DNA from: Heyndrickxia acidicola
GTDB lineage: Bacteria > Bacillota > Bacilli > Bacillales > Bacillaceae_C
Direction: 5' to 3'
DNA length: 64,000 bases
NCBI RefSeq assembly: GCF_001636425.1
Contig: NZ_KV440953.1
Coordinates: 322,847 to 386,846, forward strand
The notes beneath the pieces were generated by a model. That model saw only the letters and a program-made list of their open reading frames with translations. It had not been told where the DNA came from and did no database searches. Of this stretch, positions 16,718 through 25,183 are shown in pieces. Positions within the stretch are counted from its first letter, which is position 1. Each line of letters opens with the position of its first letter. The translations under genes and the position numbers were made by a program.

Positions 16718-18853
16718 TTGCAGACATTGAAAAAAATACAAAAAAAGAAGAGAACTCATGTACCTTCACGGATGAACATGTTGTTTTTTATTGTCTTTAT
16801 TTTGTTTTCTGTGTTGATTCTTCGTTTAGGCATTATCCAGATTGTAAATGGTGAGGACTATAAAAAAGAAGTGGAAAGAACAGAGGATGTGACCGTTAAT
16901 ACCTCTGTCCCGCGCGGAGAAATTTTTGATCGAAACGGAACACTTATTGTGGGGAATAAACCGTTGAATGCTATTACATACGCAAGGCCAAAAACGATTG
17001 CACAGCGGGATATGTTAAAACTTGCTGAGAAATTGTCGGAGTATGTCGATATGGACAAAAAAGAGATGAATTTGGTCACACTTCGTGACCGGAAGGATTA
17101 TTGGATACTAAAAAACCCACAAAAAGCAGCCAATCTTGTCACTCGTTCTGAAATGAAAAATCTGGATAATACTGCCTTATATCATAAGCAGCTTTCAAGA
17201 ATTGCAAAAGAAGACCTATATTCAATTCATGGGAAAGAATTAAAGAACGTAGCTATTTTCCGGGAAATGTTAAACGGTTATCCTCTTTTTCCTCATGTAA
17301 TAAAAAATCATAATGTTTCACCAAAGGAGTACGCAGAAGTAAGTGAAAATTTATCTTCTTTGCCGGGAATCAATACAACTACAGATTGGGAACGTGTTTA
17401 TCCGTTTAAAGCTGTTAATGAGAATGGTGTGCTCGAATCAATCCTTGGCACTATCTCTTCTTCTAAAGAAGGGCTCCCAAAAGAACTGCTTGATTATTAT
17501 CTAGCCCATGAGTACAGCAGAAACGACCGTATAGGAAAAAGCTATCTTGAGTACGAATACGAAGATGTCTTACAAGGGCATAAACAAAAAATGAAAAATA
17601 TCACAGGAAAAGATGGAGGGGTTCTGCATTCAGAGATTATTCGTCCGGGCAGACGAGGGTACGATTTGATGTTATCGATTGATGTCGAATTGCAGAAAAA
17701 AGTCGAAAAAATACTTCAAAATATGTTGATTAAAAAACGGCCAGGCCACCGTTTTCTTGATAGAGCCTTTGTAACAATGATGAATCCCAATACAGGAGAA
17801 ATACTAGCAATGGCAGGTAAACAATTGATAAGAGGGCAGAATGGACATTTGAAATTAACAGATGCGGCATTCGGAAACCTGACAACCTCTTATTCAATGG
17901 GATCTGTCGTAAAAGGGGCGACGCTCCTGGCTGGGTATCAGACTGGGGCATTGAAACCCGGAGAAGTACTAGTGGACCAGCCGCTGAAATTCAGAGGAAC
18001 CAAAGTGAAGAAATCCTGGGTAGATGAAGGCATGGGACCGATAAACGATCTAATGGCTCTAAAAAGGTCTTCAAACGTCTATATGTTTAGGACAGCGATG
18101 AAGCTTGGCGGTCAGATGGATTATATTCCGGATGGCCATTTAAGAATTAACAAAATGGCGGCTATCCGCACGTTACGCAAGCAATTTGCTGAATTTGGTC
18201 TTGGTGTAAAAACAGGCATCGATTTGCCTGGTGAACAGGCGGGATTCGGGGGGATGAATCCAGGTGAACCAGGGAAAGTGCTGGATTATGCGATTGGGCA
18301 ATATGACACATATACGCCCTTACAAATAGCTCAATACATGTCTGTGATTGCAAATGGGGGGTATCGCATTCAGCCGCACATCGCCAAGGAAATTCATTAT
18401 CCGGGCAGCAGGGAAAACGAGCTGGGTTCTGTAGCCAAAGAAATGGAGACAAAAATATTAAACCGGGTGGAAATGAAACCTAGATGGATTGAAAGGATAA
18501 AAGAGGGATTAAGGAAAGTGACAAGCGAGGCAGGAGGTACAGCCTATGGCTACTTTGATTCCAGATTTAAAGTGGCGGGGAAGACAGGTACTGCCCAGGG
18601 ATTATATGATGGACCGGCTGCAGGTACCTATTGGAAGCGGAATGTACTTCCTCCGATGACATGGAACACAACCTTTGCAGGATACGCTCCTTTTAATCAT
18701 CCGGAAGTGGTAATCTCTGTTGTCATACCCTGGGCATACGAAGGAGAGCAGAAAGATCCTCATCTAAATCTATTAGTCGGGAATAAAGCCTTAAAGGCCT
18801 ATTATGATTTGAAGAAACAGAGAGTACAGCAAAAACAGATACATCCGCTATAG
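16718..18853 (+). CDS. pbpA: Class B penicillin-binding protein (PBP2A-type transpeptidase)
   Basis: Class B PBP of about 711 residues, a peptidoglycan transpeptidase. After a basic N-terminus, one membrane anchor (MLFFIVFILFSVLILRLG) leads to a dimerisation domain with PRGEIFDRNG. The transpeptidase domain has SVVK (SXXK), SSN (SXN) and KTGTAQ (KTG). The B. subtilis homologue works with PBPH in rod shape and spore outgrowth. The exact start is uncertain: TTG 16718 is 9-11 bases from AAAGGATG, while ATG 16706 and GTG 16712 overlap or crowd that site. Confidence 0.92.
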   Translation: MQTLKKIQKKKRTHVPSRMNMLFFIVFILFSVLILRLGIIQIVNGEDYKKEVERTEDVTVNTSVPRGEIFDRNGTLIVGNKPLNAITYARPKTIAQRDMLKLAEKLSEYVDMDKKEMNLVTLRDRKDYWILKNPQKAANLVTRSEMKNLDNTALYHKQLSRIAKEDLYSIHGKELKNVAIFREMLNGYPLFPHVIKNHNVSPKEYAEVSENLSSLPGINTTTDWERVYPFKAVNENGVLESILGTISSSKEGLPKELLDYYLAHEYSRNDRIGKSYLEYEYEDVLQGHKQKMKNITGKDGGVLHSEIIRPGRRGYDLMLSIDVELQKKVEKILQNMLIKKRPGHRFLDRAFVTMMNPNTGEILAMAGKQLIRGQNGHLKLTDAAFGNLTTSYSMGSVVKGATLLAGYQTGALKPGEVLVDQPLKFRGTKVKKSWVDEGMGPINDLMALKRSSNVYMFRTAMKLGGQMDYIPDGHLRINKMAAIRTLRKQFAEFGLGVKTGIDLPGEQAGFGGMNPGEPGKVLDYAIGQYDTYTPLQIAQYMSVIANGGYRIQPHIAKEIHYPGSRENELGSVAKEMETKILNRVEMKPRWIERIKEGLRKVTSEAGGTAYGYFDSRFKVAGKTGTAQGLYDGPAAGTYWKRNVLPPMTWNTTFAGYAPFNHPEVVISVVIPWAYEGEQKDPHLNLLVGNKALKAYYDLKKQRVQQKQIHPL

Positions 18854-18888
18854 ATGCTACCGCGGTCTCTTTATAAGGAAGAAACAAA

Positions 18889-18921
18889 AAATGCCATCAC
18901 TTATTTTTCGTGATGGCATTT
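18889..18921. terminator. Convergent terminator after pbpA
   Basis: AAATGCCATCAC and GTGATGGCATTT form a perfect 12-bp stem. It overlaps the last codons of the minus-strand gene at 18897. Confidence 0.7.
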
Positions 18922-19319
18922 ACGATTTGAGAAACAGTCATCTGGCTGGTTAAATCATATTCGCCCGGCTGGACTTTATTTTCATCTTTATGATCAACGA
19001 GGTATTGCATAAAAGCACTAGGATCGGAAAGGATTTTACCTGTCTTTAATCTATCCGCAATAATTCCGGGAGTCATCCCGCTGGAAATCGTCAAATGGTA
19101 ACGTGTTAATTCTTGATTATTTTTAGCCGTTTTTTGCTGAAGAAGCTTTGTGTATTTAGTCTGCCAATAGTAAACATCCTTCTTCAAATTAGCTGTACTC
19201 TCTGCACTTAAGTTCCCTTTTGTTTGTGGAGGTTCAGCTTTAATGAACTGATACCCTAAAAACAGTATGGCTGCAAGGAAAAGTCCGGCTGCAAAAGCTC
19301 TTAATGTCCGCTTATCCAT
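18897..19319 (-). CDS. Membrane-anchored protein with a YceG/MltG LysM-like subdomain
   Basis: A 140-residue protein with an N-terminal anchor (residues about 8-26), a Lys/Gln-rich helical linker and a C-terminal region (about 72-136). That region resembles the LysM-like subdomain of MltG/YceG: LTISSGMTPGIIADRLKTGK then KVQPGEYDLTSQMTVSQIVNAI. The catalytic transglycosylase half of MltG is absent, so enzymatic activity is unlikely. It may bind peptidoglycan or help an envelope enzyme. Position after pbpA suggests it is the counterpart of B. subtilis yqzC, which I cannot verify. It overlaps nothing and is followed upstream by a second anchored protein. Confidence 0.7.
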   Translation of the reverse strand: MDKRTLRAFAAGLFLAAILFLGYQFIKAEPPQTKGNLSAESTANLKKDVYYWQTKYTKLLQQKTAKNNQELTRYHLTISSGMTPGIIADRLKTGKILSDPSAFMQYLVDHKDENKVQPGEYDLTSQMTVSQIVNAITKNK

Positions 19320-19333
19320 TTTTATCTCCTTTT

Positions 19334-19690
19334 TTATGGTTTGCGTATTTCTGATAATACTTCTTTTACCTCTTGCAAGGATAAAGACGACTGCCTGGAA
19401 ATCTGTTCAAGATCCAGTCCTTGCTGAAATAGGGAAATCACTTGATTTTTTAGTATTTCGTGTACCCCTGTTTTAGGGGAATCAGTATCTTGTGCAAAAG
19501 AGAAGCTGCTTCCCATTAGTTCTTCTTCTAAAATGCCCATTCTCTTTCTTAATTGATAAGTTTCCTGGTGGAAGCTCATTGTCAAATCCTCCAGTTCCTT
19601 TTCCAATATGGACGTCCGGTCCTTTTGAAAAAAAGAAAGGATAAATAATAATATCGCTGCACTTAATAAAATGATTACAGGTATACTCAT
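19334..19690 (-). CDS. Small membrane-anchored coiled-coil protein
   Basis: A 118-residue protein with one N-terminal transmembrane helix (MSIPVIILLSAAILLFILSF). A coiled-coil stretch (about 25-60) and a C-terminal helix-turn-helix-like segment (LFQQGLDLEQISRQSSLSLQ) follow. The ATG at 19690 is used rather than the TTG three codons earlier because it stands 9 bases from AAAGG. It lies 14 bases ahead of the MltG-like gene and forms a two-gene operon with it. It is probably the positional counterpart of yqzD; function unknown. Confidence 0.65.
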   Translation of the reverse strand: MSIPVIILLSAAILLFILSFFQKDRTSILEKELEDLTMSFHQETYQLRKRMGILEEELMGSSFSFAQDTDSPKTGVHEILKNQVISLFQQGLDLEQISRQSSLSLQEVKEVLSEIRKP

Positions 19691-19948
19691 TTGTTCCAAC
19701 CTTTCCTTTGAAAAATATTCCTCTTTCTTTTATATCATAAAATTTTAAGTACGGCAGAAGTAATTCATACGAAGTCCTAAGATATGTAGTGAGAAGGGGA
19801 ATAAATGTCTTAAAAGAGGTAGTAGGAGAGGCATATGGGACTAAATCCATCAAAATAAAAATCAGACTAGCATTTCCAAAAGAATAATGATATTATAGAA
19901 AAGTCGTATGAATAGTTGAAGAATGTAATGAAGTTTGGAGGGAAAGAC

Positions 19949-20098
19949 ATGCGTGTAAATTTAACATTAGCTTGCACAGAATGCGGTGAGCGTAACTATA
20001 TTACAACAAAAAATAAACGTAACAATCCAGACCGTATTGAACTTAAAAAATACTGTCCAAGAGAAAAACGTGTAACAGCACACCGTGAAACAAAGTAA
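19949..20098 (+). CDS. rpmG: 50S ribosomal protein L33
   Basis: A 49-residue ribosomal protein L33. It has the N-terminal [19 protein letters not shown] and the C-terminal [15 protein letters not shown]. The paired cysteines (CTEC, and one C in KKYCP) show a form close to the zinc-ribbon type, although the second pair has a single Cys. The ATG at 19949 follows GGAGGG by 7 bases. A terminator follows the stop at once. Confidence 0.95.
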   Translation: MRVNLTLACTECGERNYITTKNKRNNPDRIELKKYCPREKRVTAHRETK

Positions 20099-20126
20099 GC
20101 AGTAGGAATCTTCCTGCTGCTTTTTT
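20098..20126 (+). terminator. Terminator of rpmG
   Basis: GCAGTAGGAA and TTCCTGCTGC pair around a 1-3 base loop, followed by TTTTTT. Confidence 0.8.
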
Positions 20127-20172
20127 ATGTGAGGAAGAGTAAGTAAGAATGTATTTTACCAATATAGTTTCT

Positions 20173-20327
20173 ATCTAGCTCCAGCGCCCATCGTCTAGCG
20201 GATATCTACGTTCTCTCACTAAGATAAGTCAACATCAGCTCCAAAACTCCCTCGCTGTGTTTTCTTTACCTCGTCGAAGACTCCGAAATCCGTAAGCCGA
20301 TGAGCAAGGCGCTTGCACTTTTCTTAT
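20173..20327 (+). repeat. CGATGAGCAAGGCGCTTGC interspersed repeat, copy 2
   Basis: It starts AGCTCCAGCGCCC, and includes ATAAGTCAACATCAGCTC, GACTCCGAAATCCGTA and CGATGAGCAAGGCGCTTGCA. It ends about 15 bases before the yqgN ribosome-binding site. Confidence 0.7.
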
Positions 20328-20356
20328 CAAGTCATTTTCTTAAGGAGGATACGAGG

Positions 20357-20932
20357 TTGAATAAAAAAGAATTGCGGAAATATCTGAAACAAAAGCTGGA
20401 CACAATGAATCCAGAGACGTATCATCGCTATTCCTCTTTTATTGCAAGCCACTTATTCAATCACAATATGTGGGAGAAACATGACACCATTGCTTTAACA
20501 ATATCCAGGTTCCCGGAAGTCGATACCTGGCCAATCATACGAAAAGCCTGGGAAAAGGGGAAGAAAGTTGTTGTTCCCAAGTGCCTGCCGGAGCAACGAC
20601 AAATGATTTTTAAGGAAATCACTTCTTTTGACCAGCTAGAGAAGGTTTATTTTGGATTGCTTGAACCTGTTGACAAGCTTACTAAAGAGGTCTTAAAGAC
20701 TGACATTGACATGATCATTGTACCTGGATTAGGCTATACAGCGAATGGATCACGTTTAGGGTTTGGCGGCGGCTATTATGATCGTTATTTGGAGGATTAT
20801 AAGGGAGAAACATTATCTCTTGCCTTTTCAGAACAGATGGTAGAGGACTTGCCAACAGAAAAACATGACTGTCGAGTAGGGGCAATCATTACGGAAAAAG
20901 GATGGATTTCGTGCATGGAAAGGAAAAAGTAA
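20357..20932 (+). CDS. yqgN: 5-formyltetrahydrofolate cyclo-ligase
   Basis: This ATP-dependent enzyme converts 5-formyl-THF to 5,10-methenyl-THF and so feeds one-carbon metabolism together with FolD in this window. The 191-residue product has the family C-terminal motif GLGYTANGSRLGFGGGYYDR near residues 130-150, and SRFPEVDTWP earlier. The TTG at 20357 has AAGGAGGA 8 bases ahead. The earlier ATG at 20300 lies inside the interspersed repeat and was rejected. Confidence 0.93.
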   Translation: MNKKELRKYLKQKLDTMNPETYHRYSSFIASHLFNHNMWEKHDTIALTISRFPEVDTWPIIRKAWEKGKKVVVPKCLPEQRQMIFKEITSFDQLEKVYFGLLEPVDKLTKEVLKTDIDMIIVPGLGYTANGSRLGFGGGYYDRYLEDYKGETLSLAFSEQMVEDLPTEKHDCRVGAIITEKGWISCMERKK

Positions 20933-21003
20933 GCCTAGGAATAATTCATCCCTTCTATTCACAAACTATAGTCAGTATCAATTTTTGGATAGGAGGAGTA
21001 AGA

Positions 21004-21180
21004 ATGAACGGATTAATGAAATGGCTGCTGTCTATATTGGCAGTATCTCTATTAATCAGATACCGTTATAAAGTTTTAAACACCTTGCTCGGGAGCTATT
21101 GGCTGCGAAAATGGGCTGTGAATTTAGCAATGAATATTCCAGGCATCCGATCCAAATTTATTCAAAGTACGTTCAGATAA
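21004..21180 (+). CDS. yqgO: Small YqgO-like membrane protein
   Basis: A 58-residue protein with one hydrophobic N-terminal segment (WLLSILAVSLLIRY) and a basic tail ending KFIQSTFR. It has a GAGGAGTAAG site at the ATG and lies between yqgN and the rhomboid gene as in B. subtilis. Function unknown. Confidence 0.7.
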   Translation: MNGLMKWLLSILAVSLLIRYRYKVLNTLLGSYWLRKWAVNLAMNIPGIRSKFIQSTFR

Positions 21181-21192
21181 AGAATAGGTTTA

Positions 21193-21242
21193 AAGGCCAG
21201 CTTAGAGGAATGGGTATTCCTTTACAGCTGGCCTTGTTTTTC
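21193..21242 (+). terminator. Terminator of yqgO
   Basis: AAAGGCCAGC and GCTGGCC pair across an inner AGAGGAAT/ATTCCTTT arm, followed by TTGTTTTT. Confidence 0.75.
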
Positions 21243-21294
21243 GTTATAGTTAGATCAAATCTTATTGGTAATACATAAAAAGGCGGGGGAAAGC

Positions 21295-22479
21295 TTGGAG
21301 AACAGGCAAGTTGATTTTTTATTCTGGAGGATTGTACATTACTTTATCATAGAGAAGGAATATCGTCTCATTCAAATGAGTGAAGACCAACAAGAGATTT
21401 GGCTGGAAAATCAATCAAATCGAAATGCTCAAATGGTTCGTATACTGAGATATGATTTGGATTGGGGAAACTGGATGAAACGGGATATTCAGCAAATCGG
21501 TGTACAGGCTGAAAACATACGCAGACACTTTGGCAAGCGTGATTTCCAGATGCTGAATCTTTATGTAAGCATGTACCCTCCAGTGGACGATTTTGAAGAT
21601 ACACTAAAGCAGCCTTTAGAATTAGATAAGGGCAGGACGAGGGTTCACTCCATCTTATTTGCAAGTGACCGGCTGTCCGAAAGTACAAAACGCTTGTCCA
21701 TATTAATGAAGGACCAGCTGGCCTTTTCTTTGAAGGAGAATTATGAGGACATCGATATTCAAATGATTAAGCGGACTGCTTTATCCCACGCGGCGAATCA
21801 GGTGCAGGAAGAGCGGCAGCTGTTTGAGTTTGGAAAACCGCTGTTTACCTACATTTTCTTGTTTATCCAGGTGGTTGTTTATTTTAGTATGACAGTTGCA
21901 GGCGGAGACACGACGCAAAATTTGATCCGCTTTGGTGCTAAAGTGAATCCTCTGATAATAGACGGTCAGTGGTGGCGCTTTTTTACTCCGATTTTTTTAC
22001 ATGTAAGTATTATACATCTTCTAATGAACTCTCTTGCTTTGTATTATCTGGGGCCAACAATTGAAAAAATCTTCGGCAGAAGCCGCTTTTTGTGGATTTA
22101 CCTGTTTGCCGGCTTCACGGGATCTCTTGCAAGCTTTTTATTCAGCAACAGTATTTCGGCTGGTGCCAGCGGGGCTATCTTTGGATGCTTTGGGGCCTTG
22201 CTTTACCTTGGAGCCGTCTATCCTAAGCTTTTCTTTAGAACAATGGGAAGAGATGTAATTGTTGTAATCATAATCAATTTAGTATTTGGTTTTACTGCAG
22301 GCGGTATCGATAACTTTGGCCATATTGGCGGACTGGCTGGCGGGTTTCTTGCTGCAGCGATTGTTCACTTCCCTAAAAAAAGGAAGTTGTCTACGCAGCT
22401 TGCTGCTCTGGTTATCACGGGGGTTATCACGCTTTGGATGCTTTTTATCGGTTATCATGGGGCAGCCAATACATTATAA
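21295..22479 (+). CDS. gluP: Rhomboid-family intramembrane serine protease
   Basis: A rhomboid protease of 394 residues. Residues 1-180 form a soluble N-terminal cytoplasmic domain. About six transmembrane helices follow. The catalytic dyad is Ser in SAGASGAIFG and His in NFGHIGGLAGG, with an HLLMNSLALYYLGP helix-2 motif. B. subtilis YqgP/GluP has a further extracytoplasmic C-terminal TPR region that is absent here. The family cleaves membrane proteins such as the magnesium transporter MgtE in B. subtilis. TTG 21295 follows GGCGGGGGA. Confidence 0.9.
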   Translation: MENRQVDFLFWRIVHYFIIEKEYRLIQMSEDQQEIWLENQSNRNAQMVRILRYDLDWGNWMKRDIQQIGVQAENIRRHFGKRDFQMLNLYVSMYPPVDDFEDTLKQPLELDKGRTRVHSILFASDRLSESTKRLSILMKDQLAFSLKENYEDIDIQMIKRTALSHAANQVQEERQLFEFGKPLFTYIFLFIQVVVYFSMTVAGGDTTQNLIRFGAKVNPLIIDGQWWRFFTPIFLHVSIIHLLMNSLALYYLGPTIEKIFGRSRFLWIYLFAGFTGSLASFLFSNSISAGASGAIFGCFGALLYLGAVYPKLFFRTMGRDVIVVIIINLVFGFTAGGIDNFGHIGGLAGGFLAAAIVHFPKKRKLSTQLAALVITGVITLWMLFIGYHGAANTL

Positions 22480-22568
22480 TTGCATCTTAGCAAAAGTGTA
22501 CTGACCGCCACGATAGGATGGCCTGCAGCCTTTCTCAGCAAGATTCGTTTTATAATAACCAAACAGTC

Positions 22569-23444
22569 TTAAGGGATCCTTTGCTTTAAGAGAAAGTCTC
22601 CATACTGCTCAGTTGGGATCAGAACCAGCAGCTCCCGCAGGGTGGGATTGATTAAGACAAGAGGAACGGCGCTGTTAATGGGACTTATGACAGTGCCATC
22701 TTCTTTTTTTATACCGGTAATATATTGTTTATAGAGTCCTTCCCAAAGCCTGCCGATAATCTGGTCGGATTGAGTGCGTGTAAACCCGGGTAATGGCTCA
22801 CTATTGTATTGGTACAAATCTGTTAAGGGAATGGACGTATAGGAGTCTGCCTTTAGGCTCCATTGCTCCATTCCTTTTTTCCATAATAAATGTAAATATC
22901 GCTGGGATTTTTGATTTAATTCCCTTTCCCATTGAACTTGTACAGAGTCCTGCGCTTGTCGAAAAGAATAAAGGCTGTTATTTGCCGTTTGAATGACATA
23001 TAAGGAGTCATGGGACATTTGCTGGACACTGGTTATTTTTTGTTTTTCGTGTATTTCTCCATAATGAAATGCAATGGCCTGAAACAAATGAGAAGATTTA
23101 TCGGTAAACGTTCTGGTCTCGTTTATCGTATCAGCAGTTTGTTTCCATTCTGCAGGTCCTATGATTGATTTTAATTTACCATCTTCAAAAAGCAGTCCAG
23201 CATCCTGGCGAAGATAGGCTTTGCGATCGAGTAAGGAGGTTACTGACCAATTTATGTTGTAAAAAGGAGAGTTATTTAAGGGTTCTGCAGAAAGTTGCGT
23301 TTTTGCGTTTAAAAAATGGGCTTTTGGATGCAGTGGAAAATAAATAATGGTTTCCTTATCGGGTCTCACAAGGTAGCATCCAATACAAAAAGAAATCATA
23401 ATCGTTATTAGATAAAGAAAATAAAGATTCCGGTTTCTGTTCAT
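22569..23444 (-). CDS. Membrane-anchored protein of unknown function
   Basis: A 291-residue protein I do not recognise. It has one N-terminal signal-anchor (NLYFLYLITIMISFCIGCYL). The Cys after IG could be read as a lipobox, but the spacing from the N-terminus is atypical. The rest is a soluble outer domain with no Cys pair or catalytic motif that I can name. It is rich in Gln, Tyr and Ser, and ends LIPTEQYGDFLLKQRIP. The ATG at 23444 is preceded by AAGGGTG. It has no counterpart between yqgP and yqgQ in B. subtilis. Codon use resembles its neighbours. Confidence 0.7.
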   Translation of the reverse strand: MNRNRNLYFLYLITIMISFCIGCYLVRPDKETIIYFPLHPKAHFLNAKTQLSAEPLNNSPFYNINWSVTSLLDRKAYLRQDAGLLFEDGKLKSIIGPAEWKQTADTINETRTFTDKSSHLFQAIAFHYGEIHEKQKITSVQQMSHDSLYVIQTANNSLYSFRQAQDSVQVQWERELNQKSQRYLHLLWKKGMEQWSLKADSYTSIPLTDLYQYNSEPLPGFTRTQSDQIIGRLWEGLYKQYITGIKKEDGTVISPINSAVPLVLINPTLRELLVLIPTEQYGDFLLKQRIP

Positions 23445-23564
23445 AAGCCACACCCTTACAAAGGTTTTGTCCCAATTTAGAGGTTTCTACTATATATATG
23501 CAAATTATCTTTAAAAACATGACTAGCTAATGCAAGATTCCATTTTTATAGGCTATGCCAAGGA

Positions 23565-23735
23565 ATAATGTTGATTTTAAACCGATGTTTATTGAAGCTG
23601 ATAAAAGAGACTCCTGCGTACAAAAGCGTATTAGGGAGACTTCGCTGGAGTAAGCGACGTGGAGGTTTACCTATCGCCCGCGGAAAGGGAGTGCCTGAAG
23701 TGGAAATCAACCAGACAGAAAAATGATGTTGTATC
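23565..23735 (-). repeat. GC-rich hairpin repeat, reverse copy
   Basis: GAGACTCCTGCGTAC, AGGGAGACTTCG and CGCGGAAAGGGAGTGCCTG are the reverse complement of the 12238 and 51195 copies. The region from 23445 to 23909 holds only this and the next repeat. Confidence 0.7.
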
Positions 23736-23778
23736 CAAGGTCATCTGCCACGAAGTCAGACAACATACGGAATGATGT

Positions 23779-23816
23779 CTTGTACGTAAAGCAACAATTT
23801 ATGCGAAAACAGCCTT
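23779..23816 (+). repeat. GTACGTAAAG interspersed repeat
   Basis: CTTGTACGTAAAGCAACAAT then TTATGCGAAAACAGCC, the clearest forward copy in the window. Confidence 0.75.
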
Positions 23817-23909
23817 TTATAAAGAGGTAAGAAATCAGGCGGGGTTCTTGTTAGGGTGCTAAATTTGGTTTATACTTACTAGGTTAATTGTTTTGAAAGA
23901 TGGTGCTAA

Positions 23910-24113
23910 ATGAGAACGTTATACGATGTCCAGCAGTTGTTAAAAAGGTTCGGAATCATCATCTATCTGGGTGATCGTATAGCCGATTTAGAACTAATGG
24001 AATGGGAATTAAAAGAAATGTACCAATCAAATATGATAGACATTATGGACTATCAGAAAGCACGTTTAATTATAAGAAACGAGATACAAAAAGAAAAAGA
24101 TAAAAGAAATTGA
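23910..24113 (+). CDS. yqgQ: YqgQ-like DUF910 protein
   Basis: A 67-residue DUF910 protein, helical, with FGIIIYLGDRIADLELME and an acidic/basic C-terminus. It overlaps the glcK frame and lies just upstream of it, as in B. subtilis. It has no known role, though its coupling to glucokinase is conserved across Bacilli. The ATG at 23910 follows a GATGGTG-like site. Confidence 0.85.
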   Translation: MRTLYDVQQLLKRFGIIIYLGDRIADLELMEWELKEMYQSNMIDIMDYQKARLIIRNEIQKEKDKRN

Positions 24114-24124
24114 GGGTGAAGATT

Positions 24125-25093
24125 TTGGAGAAGAACATCTTAATTGGGGTAGATTTAGGTGGCACAACCACAAAAATGGCACTTATCCATGATGGGGGTG
24201 AAATTTTTCATAAATGGGAGATTCCTACTGATGTTTCTGATAACGGAAATAATATCCTTGAGGATATTGCTAAATCCATTGATGAAAAATTAAACTATTT
24301 TAAGACATCTAAAGAAAGTGTTGCTGGAATTGGGATGGGAGCACCTGGACCAGTAAATCTTGAAACAGGAGTCATTTATGAAGCAGTAAATCTTGGCTGG
24401 AAAGATAATTTTCCTCTTGCTGAAAAGCTTGGCAGCTTAACGGGTTTGCCTGTAGCTGTAGATAATGATGCAAATTGTGCAGCAATAGGGGAAATGTGGA
24501 AAGGGGCAGGCCTTGGATCTAAAAATCTCGTTTGCGTGACTTTAGGAACCGGTGTTGGCGGCGGTGTTATCGTTAACGGAGATATTGTTCATGGAATTAG
24601 AGGTGCAGCAGGGGAAATCGGTCATATTACTGTAAAGCCGGAAAATGGATACCTTTGTAATTGCGGGAATACTGGATGTCTTGAAACTATTGCATCTGCA
24701 ACAGGCATCGTACGTGCTGCCTACGATAAAATGAAGGAAACGAAGGCTGAAAGTGTACTAAACAAACTAATCGATGAAAAAGGCGGAATGACATCAAAGC
24801 TTATTTTTGATTCTGCACGAGATGGAGATGCATTAGCTAAAGAAATTATTGATGAAATTACTTCTTATTTAGGTCTTGCGCTTGCAAACGTCGGCAATGT
24901 ATTAAATCCGGAATATATCGTGATCGGCGGAGGAGTATCAGCAGCAGGAGAAACGTTATTAAGGCCGCTTCAATACCATTTTGAGAAGTTTGCTTTTACA
25001 ACGGTTGCAAAGTCCACAAAGCTGGTTTTGGCTACACTTGGCAATGATGCAGGTGTAATTGGTGCAGCATGGCTTGTGAAAAATAAACTATAG
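24125..25093 (+). CDS. glcK: Glucokinase (ROK family)
   Basis: ATP-dependent glucokinase of 322 residues in the ROK family, phosphorylating intracellular glucose. It has the phosphate-binding GVDLGGTTTKMA at the N-terminus, the GTGVGGGVIVNG loop and the ROK zinc motif CNCGNTGCLETIAS. TTG 24125 is chosen: it stands about 8 bases after GAGGGTG and gives MEKNILIGVDLGG, matching family N-termini. The earlier TTG at 24110 overlaps the ribosome site. yqgQ lies immediately upstream, so the two are co-transcribed. Confidence 0.94.
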   Translation: MEKNILIGVDLGGTTTKMALIHDGGEIFHKWEIPTDVSDNGNNILEDIAKSIDEKLNYFKTSKESVAGIGMGAPGPVNLETGVIYEAVNLGWKDNFPLAEKLGSLTGLPVAVDNDANCAAIGEMWKGAGLGSKNLVCVTLGTGVGGGVIVNGDIVHGIRGAAGEIGHITVKPENGYLCNCGNTGCLETIASATGIVRAAYDKMKETKAESVLNKLIDEKGGMTSKLIFDSARDGDALAKEIIDEITSYLGLALANVGNVLNPEYIVIGGGVSAAGETLLRPLQYHFEKFAFTTVAKSTKLVLATLGNDAGVIGAAWLVKNKL

Positions 25094-25149
25094 GCATGTA
25101 ATGTATGAGGGCAATCTGGCGATAAAATTGAGGAAATGTATCTCCAACA

Positions 25150-25177
25150 AAAAAAGAGCTGCATACCAGCTCTTTTT
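25150..25177. terminator. Convergent terminator between glcK and the DUF2759 gene
   Basis: AAAAAGAGCTG and CAGCTCTTTTT form a perfect stem with T runs in both directions. Confidence 0.85.
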
Positions 25178-25183
25178 CCCGTA

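Noticed and set aside
18852-18870. GATGCTACCGCGGTC after pbpA looks like a T-box antiterminator core
   Set aside because: There is no specifier stem before it and no aminoacyl-tRNA or amino-acid gene after it; pbpA ends here. At best it is a chance match or remnant.
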